DNA of 43,975 bases, taken from positions 1-43,975 of the forward strand of contig CAZIPT010000009.1 in NCBI GenBank assembly GCA_964541375.1, given 5' to 3'. The notes under the pieces were generated by a model that made no database searches, was not told the DNA's origin, and saw only the letters and a list, made by a program, of their open reading frames with translations. Origin of the DNA: JBAXEO01 sp964541375. Its GTDB lineage: Bacteria > Actinomycetota > Coriobacteriia > Anaerosomatales > JAAXUF01. Position numbers and translations under genes: made by a program. This document shows, piece by piece, positions 8,563-17,732 of this stretch. How positions within the stretch are numbered: position 1 is the first letter of the stretch; the number at the start of each line of letters is the position of its first letter.

Positions 8563-9537
8563 ATGTCACGCACCGGCGTTCTGCTACTGGGCTTTGGCGG
8601 TCCCGAGAGCATCGAGGCGGTTCGTCCGTTCATGTGCAATCTGATGGACCGTGAGCCCTCCGACGAACTAGTCGACGCAGTCTGCCAGCGATATCTGACG
8701 ATCGGCGGCGGTTCGCCTCTGCCGGGCATCGCCGCATCGATCGCGGCCGGGCTCGAAGAGCGGCTGGGCCACGCGAGGAGCCCCGCACCTGTCCGCGTGG
8801 GCATGCGCTACTGGCACCCGTTCATCGCCGACGCCGTGGCGGAGCTCATGGAGATAGGTTGCGACCGAATCGTCACGTTCTCGCTCTCACCGTTCGAGTC
8901 CAAGGCTGCTTCAGGAGCCTATCGCGAGGCGATCGAGGCAGTGGTCGCCGAGCACGGCCATCTTGAGATCGTCGAAGCGCCGCTGCTTTCCACCAGTGCG
9001 GGATTCATCGACTTCTTCGCCGGAAGCACCGCCATCGCGCTTGAAGACATCGAGCCGAACGAGGGTGCGGTGGTCGTATTCACGGCCCACAGTCTCCCTG
9101 AGTCGGACCTCGTTGAGAATGACCCCTATGTTCTTGGCCTCGAGGAAGTTGCGCAGGAGATTGCGATTAGGCTCGGCATGGCGCCCGGCTCCCCGGGTGC
9201 GGGCGCCCAGACTCTCGAGGGCTTCACCGCGCTCGGCACCACCGCCCACCCGCGTGCTTGGTTCCTCGCCTACCAGTCGAAAGGCGCACGCCCCGGTGCT
9301 TGGCTCGGACCGCAGCTTGATGAGCTGATTCCGGCGGTTGCCGCTTCCGAGTACACATCGATCGTCGTTTCGCCGATCGGGTTTGCCACTGACCACATGG
9401 AGACGCTGTACGACCTTGACGTCGTCGCGGCAGGTGCCGCGCTCGACGCCGATGTCGGTTTCATGCGGGCGGCCGTCCCCAACGACGACCCGCGCATCCT
9501 GGACGCGATCACCGAGATGGTGACGCCGCTCATCTAA
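8563..9537 (+). CDS. hemH: Ferrochelatase HemH / CpfC-type
   Basis: This 324-residue protein should insert ferrous iron into a porphyrin. It opens with the ferrochelatase strand LLLGFGGPES, contains FTAHSLPES with the catalytic His, and has the C-terminal FATDHMETLYDLD segment with the metal-site Glu. Actinobacterial enzymes of this type generally act on coproporphyrin III (CpfC) rather than protoporphyrin IX. The hemE-hemH-hemY setting fits that route, but substrate preference cannot be settled from sequence alone. Only five bases separate it from hemE. Confidence 0.93.
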   Translation: MSRTGVLLLGFGGPESIEAVRPFMCNLMDREPSDELVDAVCQRYLTIGGGSPLPGIAASIAAGLEERLGHARSPAPVRVGMRYWHPFIADAVAELMEIGCDRIVTFSLSPFESKAASGAYREAIEAVVAEHGHLEIVEAPLLSTSAGFIDFFAGSTAIALEDIEPNEGAVVVFTAHSLPESDLVENDPYVLGLEEVAQEIAIRLGMAPGSPGAGAQTLEGFTALGTTAHPRAWFLAYQSKGARPGAWLGPQLDELIPAVAASEYTSIVVSPIGFATDHMETLYDLDVVAAGAALDADVGFMRAAVPNDDPRILDAITEMVTPLI

Positions 9538-9604
9538 CTGCGACTCGCGTTCCCGGCAGAACCCGAGTGGCCGTCTTTGTCACTGCCTAGCGAGGAGCGT
9601 GCAT

Positions 9605-11116
9605 TTGAAGCGCGTAGTCATCATCGGCGGCGGAGTTGCCGGGCTTGGCGCCGCCTACAAGATCCGCCGCGCGGCCGAGGCGGGATACGACGTCGAGTTC
9701 GTACTTGCCGAGAAGGACTCACGTTTGGGCGGCAAACTCGCGACTGAGCACGTTCCCGATCCCGAACGCGGCGGCGCGTTCATCGTGGACGGCGGCTCGG
9801 ACTCCTTCCTTACCGACAAGCCCGCCGTTCACCGCGTGGCAAAGCTGCTCGGCATCTTCGATGACGAGACGCCCACGATCGATGAGAACAAGAAGACATT
9901 CATCGTGAAGAAGGGCCGCCTGGTCGAGATGCCGGACGGCATCATGATGTTCGCGCCCACCAAGATCGTCCCGATGGCGACCACCAAGCTGTACTCGTGG
10001 CCGGCCAAGTTCCGTATGGCGCTCGATCTGGTGCTTCCCAAGAAGAGGCTGTCCCCCGGTGAGCGCAACGACGAGTCGCTCGAGAGCTTCGTGGTGCGTC
10101 GCATGGGACGAGAGAGCCTCGACCGCCTCGCCGAGCCCTTGGTGGGCGGCGTGAACGGCTCGGACCCCAAGGACATGTCGCTCGCAGCCACGTATCCGAT
10201 GCTGCTCGACATGGAGCAGCAGTATGGCTCGTTGGTGCGCGGGTTCCTTGCGCAGCGCAAGCGGGTCGAGGAGATGAAGGCCAAGTACCCGCCCAAACCG
10301 GGAGCCAAGCCGCGCACGTTCTTCAGCTCGTTCCATGAGGGGCTGCAGTTCCTTACCGACCGGATGGCCGACGCCGCCGGCCGCCAGAACATCATCACCG
10401 GCGTCGCAGCCACTGCGATCGCGCGCGAGGCCGACGGCTCCTGGCGGGTGACCCTCGGCAACGGGGAGGCGCTTGTCGGCGACGCCGTCATCGTGGCGGC
10501 CGAGGCGTGGGCAACGGCGCCGCTCCTGGAGGGCGTCGATCCGCACATCGCCGAGCTGGTCGCTTCGATCCCGTGTTCGTCCTCGGCGACGATCCTGATG
10601 GGGCTCGACGAGGCTGACTGCCCGTTCGACAAGCACTGGCACGGCATCTTGTCGCCGGCCGTGGAGCAGGAGCCGGTTACAGGTATCTCGCTCATGTCGT
10701 CGAAATGGCCCGACAGGGCTCCTGAAGGACGCGTGCTGCTGCGCGGGTTCGTCGGAGGGCCACGGGACCAAGCGATCATCAAGCGTAGTGACGACGACCT
10801 CATCGAGATAGCGCGGAGTTCGTTCGTGCGGCTGCTGGGCGTGAAGGCCGACGCGAAGCCGGTCTTCGCGCGCGTGTTCAGGTGGGTGGGCGGCATGCCG
10901 CAGTACACGATGGGTCATCTCGACCGAGTGGACGCCATCGAGGAGCGGACTGCCGGGATAGCGGGGCTGGCGCTCGCGGGTGGCGCATACCGAGGCGTCG
11001 GGGTGCCCAACTGCCTCGAGAGCGGCGAGAAGGCGGTCACCAAGGTGCTCGCCGAGTGGGGGATCACCTTGGCCGAGGATTCACAGCCGACGCAGCCAGG
11101 CCTGCCCCGCAGCTAA
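9605..11116 (+). CDS. hemY: HemY/CgoX-type coproporphyrinogen/protoporphyrinogen oxidase, copy 1
   Basis: This 503-residue FAD-dependent oxidase aromatises a porphyrinogen. It has the dinucleotide-binding loop VVIIGGGVAGLGAAYK, the LGGKL turn, a DGGSDSFLTDKP segment and the HemY landmark RLAEPLVGGV followed by SLAATYP. A C-terminal GMPQYTMGH and GLALAGGAYRGVGVPNC close the FAD site. The start is placed at TTG 9605, because GAGGAG (9592-9597) is then seven bases away and the protein starts MKRVVIIGGG. A GTG at 9599 lies only one base from GAGGAG. It is a tandem paralogue of the next gene. HemY-type enzymes use O2 in known cases; the acceptor here is unknown. Confidence 0.9.
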   Translation: MKRVVIIGGGVAGLGAAYKIRRAAEAGYDVEFVLAEKDSRLGGKLATEHVPDPERGGAFIVDGGSDSFLTDKPAVHRVAKLLGIFDDETPTIDENKKTFIVKKGRLVEMPDGIMMFAPTKIVPMATTKLYSWPAKFRMALDLVLPKKRLSPGERNDESLESFVVRRMGRESLDRLAEPLVGGVNGSDPKDMSLAATYPMLLDMEQQYGSLVRGFLAQRKRVEEMKAKYPPKPGAKPRTFFSSFHEGLQFLTDRMADAAGRQNIITGVAATAIAREADGSWRVTLGNGEALVGDAVIVAAEAWATAPLLEGVDPHIAELVASIPCSSSATILMGLDEADCPFDKHWHGILSPAVEQEPVTGISLMSSKWPDRAPEGRVLLRGFVGGPRDQAIIKRSDDDLIEIARSSFVRLLGVKADAKPVFARVFRWVGGMPQYTMGHLDRVDAIEERTAGIAGLALAGGAYRGVGVPNCLESGEKAVTKVLAEWGITLAEDSQPTQPGLPRS

Positions 11117-11186
11117 GCGGTGCGGAACCGATACGACCCGCATGGGCGATTTCACGCGCCCGAGCAAGAGCGACGAGAGGCTTACA

Positions 11187-12680
11187 TTGAAGAAGGTCAT
11201 CATCATCGGCGGGGGCGTTGCCGGTCTCGGTGCGGCGCTCAAGATCAAGCGAGCGGCTGCGGCCGGCGAGGACGTCGATTTCGTCCTGGTCGAGAAGGAT
11301 GATCGTCTCGGCGGCAAGATCGACGGCGAGATCATCGAGAACGAGCACGGGTCGTTCGTGATCGACGGCGGTCCGGATTCGTTTCTGACTGCCAAGCCGG
11401 CGGTGAAGCGTATCGCCACTGAGGTCGGCATCGGCGACGATACGATGCCCACCGACGAGAAGCGCAAGAAGACCCTGATCCTGTCCCGCGACCGTCTCTA
11501 CGAGATGCCCGACGGCGTGATGATGTTCGCACCGACCAAGTTCCTGCCGTTTGCGACCACGGGGCTCTTCTCTTGGCCGGGCAAGTTTCGGGCGGGTATG
11601 GACCTGTTCGTCCCCAAGAAGAAGCTCGCCCCCGGCGAGTTCAACGACGAGACGCTCGAGAGCTTCATCGTGCGCCGCATGGGCCGAGAGATCCTCGACC
11701 GCCTTGCCGAGCCGCTCGTTGGCGGTGTCCACGGCTCCGACCCGGCCGACATGTCACTCGCGGCCACGTTTCCCAACCTGCTCGATATGGAGCAGAAGCA
11801 CGGCAACATGATCACGGCGTTCCTCGCGCAGCGCAAGATGGTCGAGGAGATGCGCAAGAAGTACCCGCCCGACCCCAAGAACCCCAAGACGTTCTTCACC
11901 GCCTTCAAGCGCGGTATGCACGAGCTGCCCCTGGCGATGGCGCGCACCGCCGGCGCCGAGAAGATGCGGACCGGCGTGACCGCGACCTCGTTGCTGCGCG
12001 GCGACGATGGCACCTGGACGGTCGAGCTGTCGGATGGGTCGCAGCTCTCCGGCGATGCGGTCGTGCTTGCGACCGAGTCGTGGGCGGCCGAGCCTCTCGC
12101 GCGTTGCGTCGACGCGGACATCGCGGACGCCCTTGCCGCGATTCCGGCGAGCTCCTCGGCGACGGTGTCGTTCGCGTTCAACGAGGACGAAGTCGGTATC
12201 GACATGAACGCGTTCGGCGTGCTGTGCCCGGCGAAGGAGAAGGCGAAGCTGCTCGCGGCGACGTTCTCCTCGACCAAGTGGCCCGGTCGTGCGCCAGTGG
12301 GCAAGGTGCTCATCCGCGCGTTCGTGGGCGGGCCTCAGAACCAGACGATCATGGAGAAGAGCGACGAGGAGATCACCCGGATCGCAGAGGCGGAGCTGCG
12401 CCGCATCCTGGGGATCAATCCGCAGGCAAAGACCCTCTTCAGCCGCTTCTACCGCTGGACCCTTGGCATGCCGCAGTACTCGATGGGTCACCTCGATCAG
12501 GTCGCAACGATCGAGGCTCGATGCGCTGAGATCCCCGGGCTGGCCATCGGTGGCGGGAGCTACCGCGGCGTCGGACTACCCAACTGCATTGAAAGCGGCG
12601 AAGCTGCCGTGAGCAAGGTGCTCGGCGACTTCGGAATCACGCTGGCCGAGGACGCGGTCGAGGCGCCGAGGACCCATTAG
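11187..12680 (+). CDS. hemY: HemY/CgoX-type oxidase, tandem copy 2
   Basis: This 497-residue paralogue aligns with the previous gene end to end without large gaps: VIIIGGGVAGLGAALK, LGGKI, DGGPDSFLTAKP, RLAEPLVGGV, SLAATFP, GMPQYSMGH and GLAIGGGSYRGVGLPNC. Identity by eye is well above half in the N-terminal 270 residues and lower in the substrate-domain region around residues 270-400. The start is taken as TTG 11187, six bases after GAGAGG, mirroring copy 1; an in-frame ATG at 11142 has no ribosome-binding site. A role in coproporphyrinogen or protoporphyrinogen oxidation is likely, but division of labour between the copies is unknown. Confidence 0.88.
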   Translation: MKKVIIIGGGVAGLGAALKIKRAAAAGEDVDFVLVEKDDRLGGKIDGEIIENEHGSFVIDGGPDSFLTAKPAVKRIATEVGIGDDTMPTDEKRKKTLILSRDRLYEMPDGVMMFAPTKFLPFATTGLFSWPGKFRAGMDLFVPKKKLAPGEFNDETLESFIVRRMGREILDRLAEPLVGGVHGSDPADMSLAATFPNLLDMEQKHGNMITAFLAQRKMVEEMRKKYPPDPKNPKTFFTAFKRGMHELPLAMARTAGAEKMRTGVTATSLLRGDDGTWTVELSDGSQLSGDAVVLATESWAAEPLARCVDADIADALAAIPASSSATVSFAFNEDEVGIDMNAFGVLCPAKEKAKLLAATFSSTKWPGRAPVGKVLIRAFVGGPQNQTIMEKSDEEITRIAEAELRRILGINPQAKTLFSRFYRWTLGMPQYSMGHLDQVATIEARCAEIPGLAIGGGSYRGVGLPNCIESGEAAVSKVLGDFGITLAEDAVEAPRTH

Positions 12681-12734
12681 CCCGGCCGGGCCGACACCTT
12701 CACGGCCGACGCATCCGTGCGCCGGAATCGACCG

Positions 12735-13544
12735 TCAGCGCTGCGCGCCTGCGATGACCGCCAGCATCTCAGCATGCAGCGTCGGGTTCGCGCAGCAGAT
12801 GCTCTCGCTGTGGGCGGTCCAGGGGGCGCCGTCGGCGTCGGTGACCAGTGCGCCGGCCTCACGGAGGATGACTACGCCTGCCGAGACGTCCCAGGGCTTG
12901 AGGTAGTACTCCCAGAAGCCGTCGGCACGCGAGCCGGCGACGTGGCAGCAGTCGATCGCAGCCGAGCCGTCTCGGCGGATCCCGTGCACGGGGGCGCGCA
13001 GGAACGCGGCCAGAACCTTGAGCTGGCGATCGAGTGGCGCCCCACGGTCGTAGGGGAAGCCGGTGATGAGCAGCGCATCGTTCACGCTCGGCGCATCGCT
13101 GACGGACAGCCGGACCGCGTCACGCCTCGCGCCGAGGCCAACCGCCGCCGCGTTCATCTCGTCCAGCGCCGCGTTGTAGACCGCGCCGGCGACCGGCTGA
13201 CCTTTCCGCAGACAAGCGACCGACACCGAGTACGTGGGATACCCGTGCACGAACGATGTGGTGCCGTCGAGCGGGTCGATGACCCAGACCTCGTCGTCGT
13301 CGAGCGAGCCCCGCGTGGCCGGTCCCATGTCGTAGACCTCGTCCTCTTCGATCACGAAGCGCGCATCGGGCAACCGCTCGGTGATTGTGCGGACGACCGC
13401 CACGCCGGCAGCGAGATCGGCCTCGGTGACGAAGTCGGTGGACCAGCCCTTCGATCTCACAGCGCCCATGTTGGCGCGACGGGCGACCAGCTCGCGTCCG
13501 CCGGCAAGGGCGGCTTCCATGGCGCAATCCAGCAGTGTCTGCAC
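12735..13544 (-). CDS. Inositol-monophosphatase-family phosphatase
   Basis: This 269-residue protein belongs to the Mg2+-dependent, lithium-sensitive FIG superfamily. It has the first metal site VIEEDE, the hallmark VWVIDPLDGTTSFVHG (two metal-binding aspartates) and the C-terminal KPWDVSAGVVILREAGA. The family includes inositol-1-phosphatases, histidinol phosphatases and PAP phosphatases, and the substrate cannot be assigned. The start is GTG at 13544, eight bases after GGGAGG. It is divergent from the transketolase and convergent with hemY copy 2 across a 54-base gap. Confidence 0.88.
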   Translation of the reverse strand: MQTLLDCAMEAALAGGRELVARRANMGAVRSKGWSTDFVTEADLAAGVAVVRTITERLPDARFVIEEDEVYDMGPATRGSLDDDEVWVIDPLDGTTSFVHGYPTYSVSVACLRKGQPVAGAVYNAALDEMNAAAVGLGARRDAVRLSVSDAPSVNDALLITGFPYDRGAPLDRQLKVLAAFLRAPVHGIRRDGSAAIDCCHVAGSRADGFWEYYLKPWDVSAGVVILREAGALVTDADGAPWTAHSESICCANPTLHAEMLAVIAGAQR

Positions 13545-13645
13545 GAGTTGTGCCTCCCAAGGGGATAATCAGACGGTCAGCTCAAGTGTACCTGTCCCGG
13601 CGTGCGGAACCCACCGAGCCGGTAATCGTAACCAGAGGAGTCCCG

Positions 13646-15559
13646 ATGCTCGATCGTGACCTTACCAAGCCGCTCTCGGCCGACGTGCTCGATCAGCTGG
13701 CCGAGCGGGCGAGACGAGCGCGCGGGCACGTTCTCACGGCCACCACACTCGCGGCTTCCGGGCATCCCGGCGGCTCCTTCTCATCGATGGAGATCTACAC
13801 GTTGCTCTACTCGCTCGCGCGGCTGCGGCCCGACGACCCACGGTGGACGGACCGCGATCGCATCGTGGTTTCACACGGGCATACGTCGCCCGGAGCCTAC
13901 GCCGCGCTTGCTGCGGCGGGCTTCTTTCCCGCCGAGCAGTTCTCGGCGCACTTCAGGCAGGCCGGAAGCGTCTTCGAGGGTCACGTCGAGCGTTCGGTTC
14001 CGGGCATCGAGTGGTCGTCCGGCAATTTGGGCCAGGGGCTCTCGGCGGGGGTGGGACTGGCGCTGGGCGCTCGGCTTACCGGCGCGGCCTGGCATACGTT
14101 CGTGGCGATGAGCGACGGCGAACAGCACAAGGGCCAGGTCGCCGAGGCACGCAGGCTCGCAGTCAAAGAGAAGCTCGGCAATCTGACCGCGATCATCGAC
14201 TGCAACGGGATCCAGATCTCCGGTCACACCAGCGAAGTCATGCCGGTCCACATCGCCGCCGACTGGGCCGCTGACGGCTGGCGTGTCGTCGAGTGCGACG
14301 GGCACGACCTCTTGGCGCTCTCGGAGGCCCTTCGCGACGCGATGCTGACCGATGGTCCGGCAGTGGTCGTAGCGCGGACCCTCATCGGCAAGGGCGTCTC
14401 GTTCATGGAGGACCTACCGGAGTTCCACGGTCGCGGCCTGACCGCCGAGGAGTACCCCCGCGCCATGGCCGAACTCGGCTGCGACCCCTCGGAACTCGAC
14501 GTCGCACGTCTCCGCCGAGGCCAGCCATGCACGGTCTTGCCGCTCGACCACCAGACTCCGGCCGTGGGTCTGACGCGCGGAGCGCCACGTTCCTACTCGG
14601 CAAGCAAGCCCACCGACAATCGCTCGGCATGGGGTACCGCTCTCGTCGACCTCGCCGAGACCAACCCCAAGCTGCCGATAGCCGTGCTGGACTGTGACCT
14701 GGCTGTCTCGGTCAAGACGGACGGGTTTGCCGCCGCGCGTCCGGAGGGCTTCATCCAGTGCGGAGTAGGGGAGCACAATGCGGCGACAGTCGGTGGAGCG
14801 CTTTCAACGGTGCCCGGCGTGCTCGCGTTCTGGAGCGATTTCGGCGTCTTCGGGGTCGACGAGGTCTACAACCAGCAGCGTCTGAACGACATCAACGGCG
14901 CCGCGCTCAAACTCACCGTGACACACTGCGGGCTTGATGTCGGCGAGGACGGCAAGACGCACCAGTGCCTGGACTACGTCGGGGCGTTTCGGGAGTTCTT
15001 CGGCTGGAAGGTGATCGTCCCAGCCGACCCCAATCAGACCGACCGCGCCGTACGCGCGGCCGCGGCGATGCAAGGCAACGTCTGCGTCGCTGTCGGCAGG
15101 AGCAAGCTCCCTGTGTTGCTCCGCGAGGACGGCACCGTGCTCTTCAGTGAGAACTACGAATTCGCCTACGGCGAGATCGTATGGGCCCGCGAGGGTTCCG
15201 ATGTCGTCGTCCTCACCATGGGCACCCTCGCGGGGGCGACCGTCGCCGCGTCCGACGCTCTTGCTGCCAGGGGCGTCTCTGCCGAGGTCGGAATCGTCGC
15301 ATGCCCGCTGCATCTCGATGGCTCGGCGATGGCCTACGCCGCCGAGGCGCCTTTGATCGTCACGGTCGAGGACCACAACGCGAGCACCGGGCTCGGAGCG
15401 TCCGTGGCCGAATGGCTGGCCGACCACGGCTGCGCGACTCGGCTGGTGCGACTCGGCGTCGATGGCTACCAGCCGTCGGGAACAGCGAGGGACGTCTTTG
15501 CGCGAGCGGGGCTCGACGCCGAGGGCATCGGGGACTCGATCGAGCGAGCCCTGCGGTAG
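13646..15559 (+). CDS. tkt: Transketolase
   Basis: This 637-residue, single-chain thiamine-diphosphate enzyme moves two-carbon ketol units in the non-oxidative pentose phosphate pathway. Visible landmarks are GHPGGS near the N-terminus, SHGHTSPGAYAAL, a diphosphate/Mg2+ site written MSDGEQHKGQ (most relatives have GDGELQEG) with CNG further on, and the pyrimidine-domain Glu in CGVGEHNAA. The C-terminal regulatory-like domain is complete. The ATG at 13646 is chosen because AGAGGAG lies five bases upstream and the protein then begins MLDRDLTKPL; the open frame upstream of it has no start signal. The altered GDGEL motif suggests an actinobacterial variant or related 1-deoxy-sugar transketolase. 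Confidence 0.9.
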   Translation: MLDRDLTKPLSADVLDQLAERARRARGHVLTATTLAASGHPGGSFSSMEIYTLLYSLARLRPDDPRWTDRDRIVVSHGHTSPGAYAALAAAGFFPAEQFSAHFRQAGSVFEGHVERSVPGIEWSSGNLGQGLSAGVGLALGARLTGAAWHTFVAMSDGEQHKGQVAEARRLAVKEKLGNLTAIIDCNGIQISGHTSEVMPVHIAADWAADGWRVVECDGHDLLALSEALRDAMLTDGPAVVVARTLIGKGVSFMEDLPEFHGRGLTAEEYPRAMAELGCDPSELDVARLRRGQPCTVLPLDHQTPAVGLTRGAPRSYSASKPTDNRSAWGTALVDLAETNPKLPIAVLDCDLAVSVKTDGFAAARPEGFIQCGVGEHNAATVGGALSTVPGVLAFWSDFGVFGVDEVYNQQRLNDINGAALKLTVTHCGLDVGEDGKTHQCLDYVGAFREFFGWKVIVPADPNQTDRAVRAAAAMQGNVCVAVGRSKLPVLLREDGTVLFSENYEFAYGEIVWAREGSDVVVLTMGTLAGATVAASDALAARGVSAEVGIVACPLHLDGSAMAYAAEAPLIVTVEDHNASTGLGASVAEWLADHGCATRLVRLGVDGYQPSGTARDVFARAGLDAEGIGDSIERALR

Positions 15560-15595
15560 CACCTGCCGCCCGATGCGGCCGTGCCGGCGCTCGAT

Positions 15596-16168
15596 CTACT
15601 CGGCGTCGGGCGTCTGGTCGGGCATCGGCGCGTATGACCGCAGCGCGCCGATGATCTGCGCATGGACGTCGGCGTCGGCGCAGGCCAGCGGCTCGATTCC
15701 CATCGATTGCAGCTCCTCGAGTACCGCGCCCGCGGCGATCGCCACTGCAGCCTCGACAGGCGTCGACAGCTCAAGCACCCACTCCTCGACAGCCTCGATC
15801 TGGACGCCGAAGGCGATGGTCTCCGGAGAGCTTCCCATGAGGTCTGCCGCCTGAAGGACGTCGACAAGACGTACGTCGTGGAGCGAGTGTGCGACCTGGT
15901 TGGGTGCAATCTCCTCGGGAGTCATACGCAGCACGGTGCCTGGAGGTTCCTCAGTGTTGTCCACGGCGTCAATGATGATGAGCCGGTCCACCCCGCGCAG
16001 CAGGTCCAGGATCATGAAGCTCATCGTTCCCGCGTCGACCACTTCGACGTTGTCGGGGAATGTGTAGCCGGTCCGAAGCAGTTCGATGACGCGAGGGCCG
16101 ACGCCGTCGTCACGCATGAGCGGGTTGCCCACGCCCATCACCAGTATCTTCTCGGAATCGATTGCCAC
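15596..16168 (-). CDS. Hydrogenase maturation protease (HyaD/HybD family)
   Basis: This 190-residue endopeptidase is of the family that trims the C-terminal extension of nickel-loaded hydrogenase large subunits. It has VMGVGNPLMRDDGVG at the N-terminus, VVDAG and a later AHSLHDV. In E. coli HybD the nickel-contacting residues are a Glu in the first motif, an Asp and a His; here the first motif reads RDDG, so an Asp replaces that Glu. The start is GTG 16168, placed after AAGGAGG. It is the last gene of the minus-strand hydrogenase region, 67 bases after the HemN-like gene, and most likely processes the selenocysteine-containing large subunit at 18402-20051. The transketolase converges on it with a 36-base gap. 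Confidence 0.9.
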   Translation of the reverse strand: MAIDSEKILVMGVGNPLMRDDGVGPRVIELLRTGYTFPDNVEVVDAGTMSFMILDLLRGVDRLIIIDAVDNTEEPPGTVLRMTPEEIAPNQVAHSLHDVRLVDVLQAADLMGSSPETIAFGVQIEAVEEWVLELSTPVEAAVAIAAGAVLEELQSMGIEPLACADADVHAQIIGALRSYAPMPDQTPDAE

Positions 16169-16235
16169 GGTCCTCCTTCTTCGCCCATGGGGCGGCGCGG
16201 AATGCACTGAAGTAGAGTCTAGCTGAGATGACTCG

Positions 16236-17564
16236 TCAGCCGACGGCGAGGACCGCTTCACTGGTGAACGCCGAGGTATCGCCCTCAAGCAACAGGATGC
16301 GCTCGTCAAGCGGGAGCTCGGCGCGGGCCTTGTCGCGCGCGTCGTTGCTCGCGGCGAGCGTCTCCCGCATCATGACCATCAGCAGGTAGCGACCCTTGGG
16401 AGTGAGCGTGATCTCCTCGGAGTTGTGCGTGGCGATGGCGCCGACGAGCTTCAGGAAGCCGATCTCGACGGGCAGCCCCAACTCAACAGGCACTCCGAAG
16501 TCCTTGAGGAAGCGCTTCTTGTCGAGCCGCAGCCCGAACATGTCAGTCACGAAGCGGTAGCGCATCGAGGCGCCCCGTCCGTACTTGCGACCCTTCTTCA
16601 CCAGGGCCATCGTCTTGGCCTCGATTCGCGCGCTGTACTCGCCGAGCGAGAACGTATTGCCGTAGATGGTGCCGTCGAGGTAGGAGAGGGCTCCCGAGCC
16701 GACTCCGACGTACTCCGGGAAGTCCACGATGTACTCGTCGATCATCGTGTTCTTGTCGCGCGAGAACGTCCACGCGCTCGCAGGTTCGTAGTCGGGCGCG
16801 AGCGAATCGGTCACGAGCCTGTAGTAGCGCGCCTCTCGCTCGTAGTCGATGTCGCCCACCATCTGGGCGAGTTCTTTGCGGCGCAGCGGGGAGGCCATCA
16901 GCGGGTAGAACGTCGCCTGATTGGCCCCGGTGGCCTTGACCAGTTCGATGTCGCGCAAGAGGACTTCCTCGGTCTGACTCGGGAAGTTGAAGATCATGTC
17001 CACGTTGAACGATGGGAACGTATCGGCCATCGCCGCAACGCGTTCGAAGACCTCTTCTCCGGTGCCGTACTTGCCGTAGCGGTCCATCTGCCGCAGCAGG
17101 CGGTCATCGAAGCTCTGAACGCCGCAGGAGAGCCTCTGGACGCGTCCAGTGAGCGTCTCGATGAGCTCCGGACCGAGATGGTTGGGGCTGGTCTCGGCCG
17201 AGACCTCTGCGATCGACGGGAAGAGCTCGCGAGCGAGATCGATCGTGGTCGCGAGCTCGTCGAGCAGAATGGTGGGCGTGCCGCCGCCAACGTAGAAGGA
17301 AGCGAAGTCGTATCCAAGGTCGGCGACAAGGCGCATTTCTTCGCGCAGGTGGCCGAAGTAGATTCGTGCCCGATCTTCCTTGTAGAGGAATCTGTTGAAG
17401 GAGCAGTACGTACAGAGACGCTCGCAGAAGGGCACGTGGGCGTAGAGGACATAGCCATGCTCGGCCTGCGGCTTCGGAATCGCGTTGAGCGAACAGTCCT
17501 CGGTCCTGAGGTAGCTCTTGTTGAGAAACCCGAGCGTTGTCGATATCACGCGTTCCGAGAACAC
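16236..17564 (-). CDS. HemN-like radical SAM protein
   Basis: This 442-residue protein has the radical SAM cluster motif C-x3-C-x2-C at Cys47, Cys51 and Cys54 (PFCERLCTYCSFNRF). GGGTPT follows at 93-98, then AETSPNHL and the GVQSFDDRLLRQM segment typical of the HemN/HemW/ChuW branch. Family members include oxygen-independent coproporphyrinogen oxidase, the heme chaperone HemW and anaerobic heme-degrading methyltransferases. The extended C-terminus (HemN_C-like, residues about 340-430) is present. The exact activity is not assignable. It starts at GTG 17564 after TAGGAG and sits between the hydrogenase structural genes and the protease, suggesting a role with hydrogenase-associated heme (inference). 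Confidence 0.8.
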   Translation of the reverse strand: MFSERVISTTLGFLNKSYLRTEDCSLNAIPKPQAEHGYVLYAHVPFCERLCTYCSFNRFLYKEDRARIYFGHLREEMRLVADLGYDFASFYVGGGTPTILLDELATTIDLARELFPSIAEVSAETSPNHLGPELIETLTGRVQRLSCGVQSFDDRLLRQMDRYGKYGTGEEVFERVAAMADTFPSFNVDMIFNFPSQTEEVLLRDIELVKATGANQATFYPLMASPLRRKELAQMVGDIDYEREARYYRLVTDSLAPDYEPASAWTFSRDKNTMIDEYIVDFPEYVGVGSGALSYLDGTIYGNTFSLGEYSARIEAKTMALVKKGRKYGRGASMRYRFVTDMFGLRLDKKRFLKDFGVPVELGLPVEIGFLKLVGAIATHNSEEITLTPKGRYLLMVMMRETLAASNDARDKARAELPLDERILLLEGDTSAFTSEAVLAVG

Positions 17565-17652
17565 AGCGGCTCCTAAAGTCAGTCACAACGCGGCTGCCGG
17601 GCCACTCGTGGATGATATGGCTGTATTACCCGTCGCCCCTGCTTCTCCTGCT

Positions 17653-17684
17653 GAAGTGGGCCCCGGTCTCCCGGGGCCCACTTC
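17653..17684 (-). terminator. Perfect 14-bp hairpin downstream of the hydrogenase structural genes
   Basis: Bases 17653-17666 pair perfectly with 17671-17684 around a TCTC loop. It lies between the cytochrome b stop (17733) and the HemN-like start (17564), both on the minus strand. No T-run flanks it on either strand, so it may be an intrinsic terminator without a U-tract, or a processing/stability element that lowers expression of the two downstream genes relative to the structural genes. Confidence 0.55.
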
Positions 17685-17732
17685 GCTACCCCTCAAGTAC
17701 GAGCACCACGCAGGTGTCGAAGCACTGAGAAA

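Noticed and set aside
7190..8569. 459-residue minus-strand open frame over hemE
   Set aside because: It is the mirror of the conserved hemE frame, with no domain or start signal.
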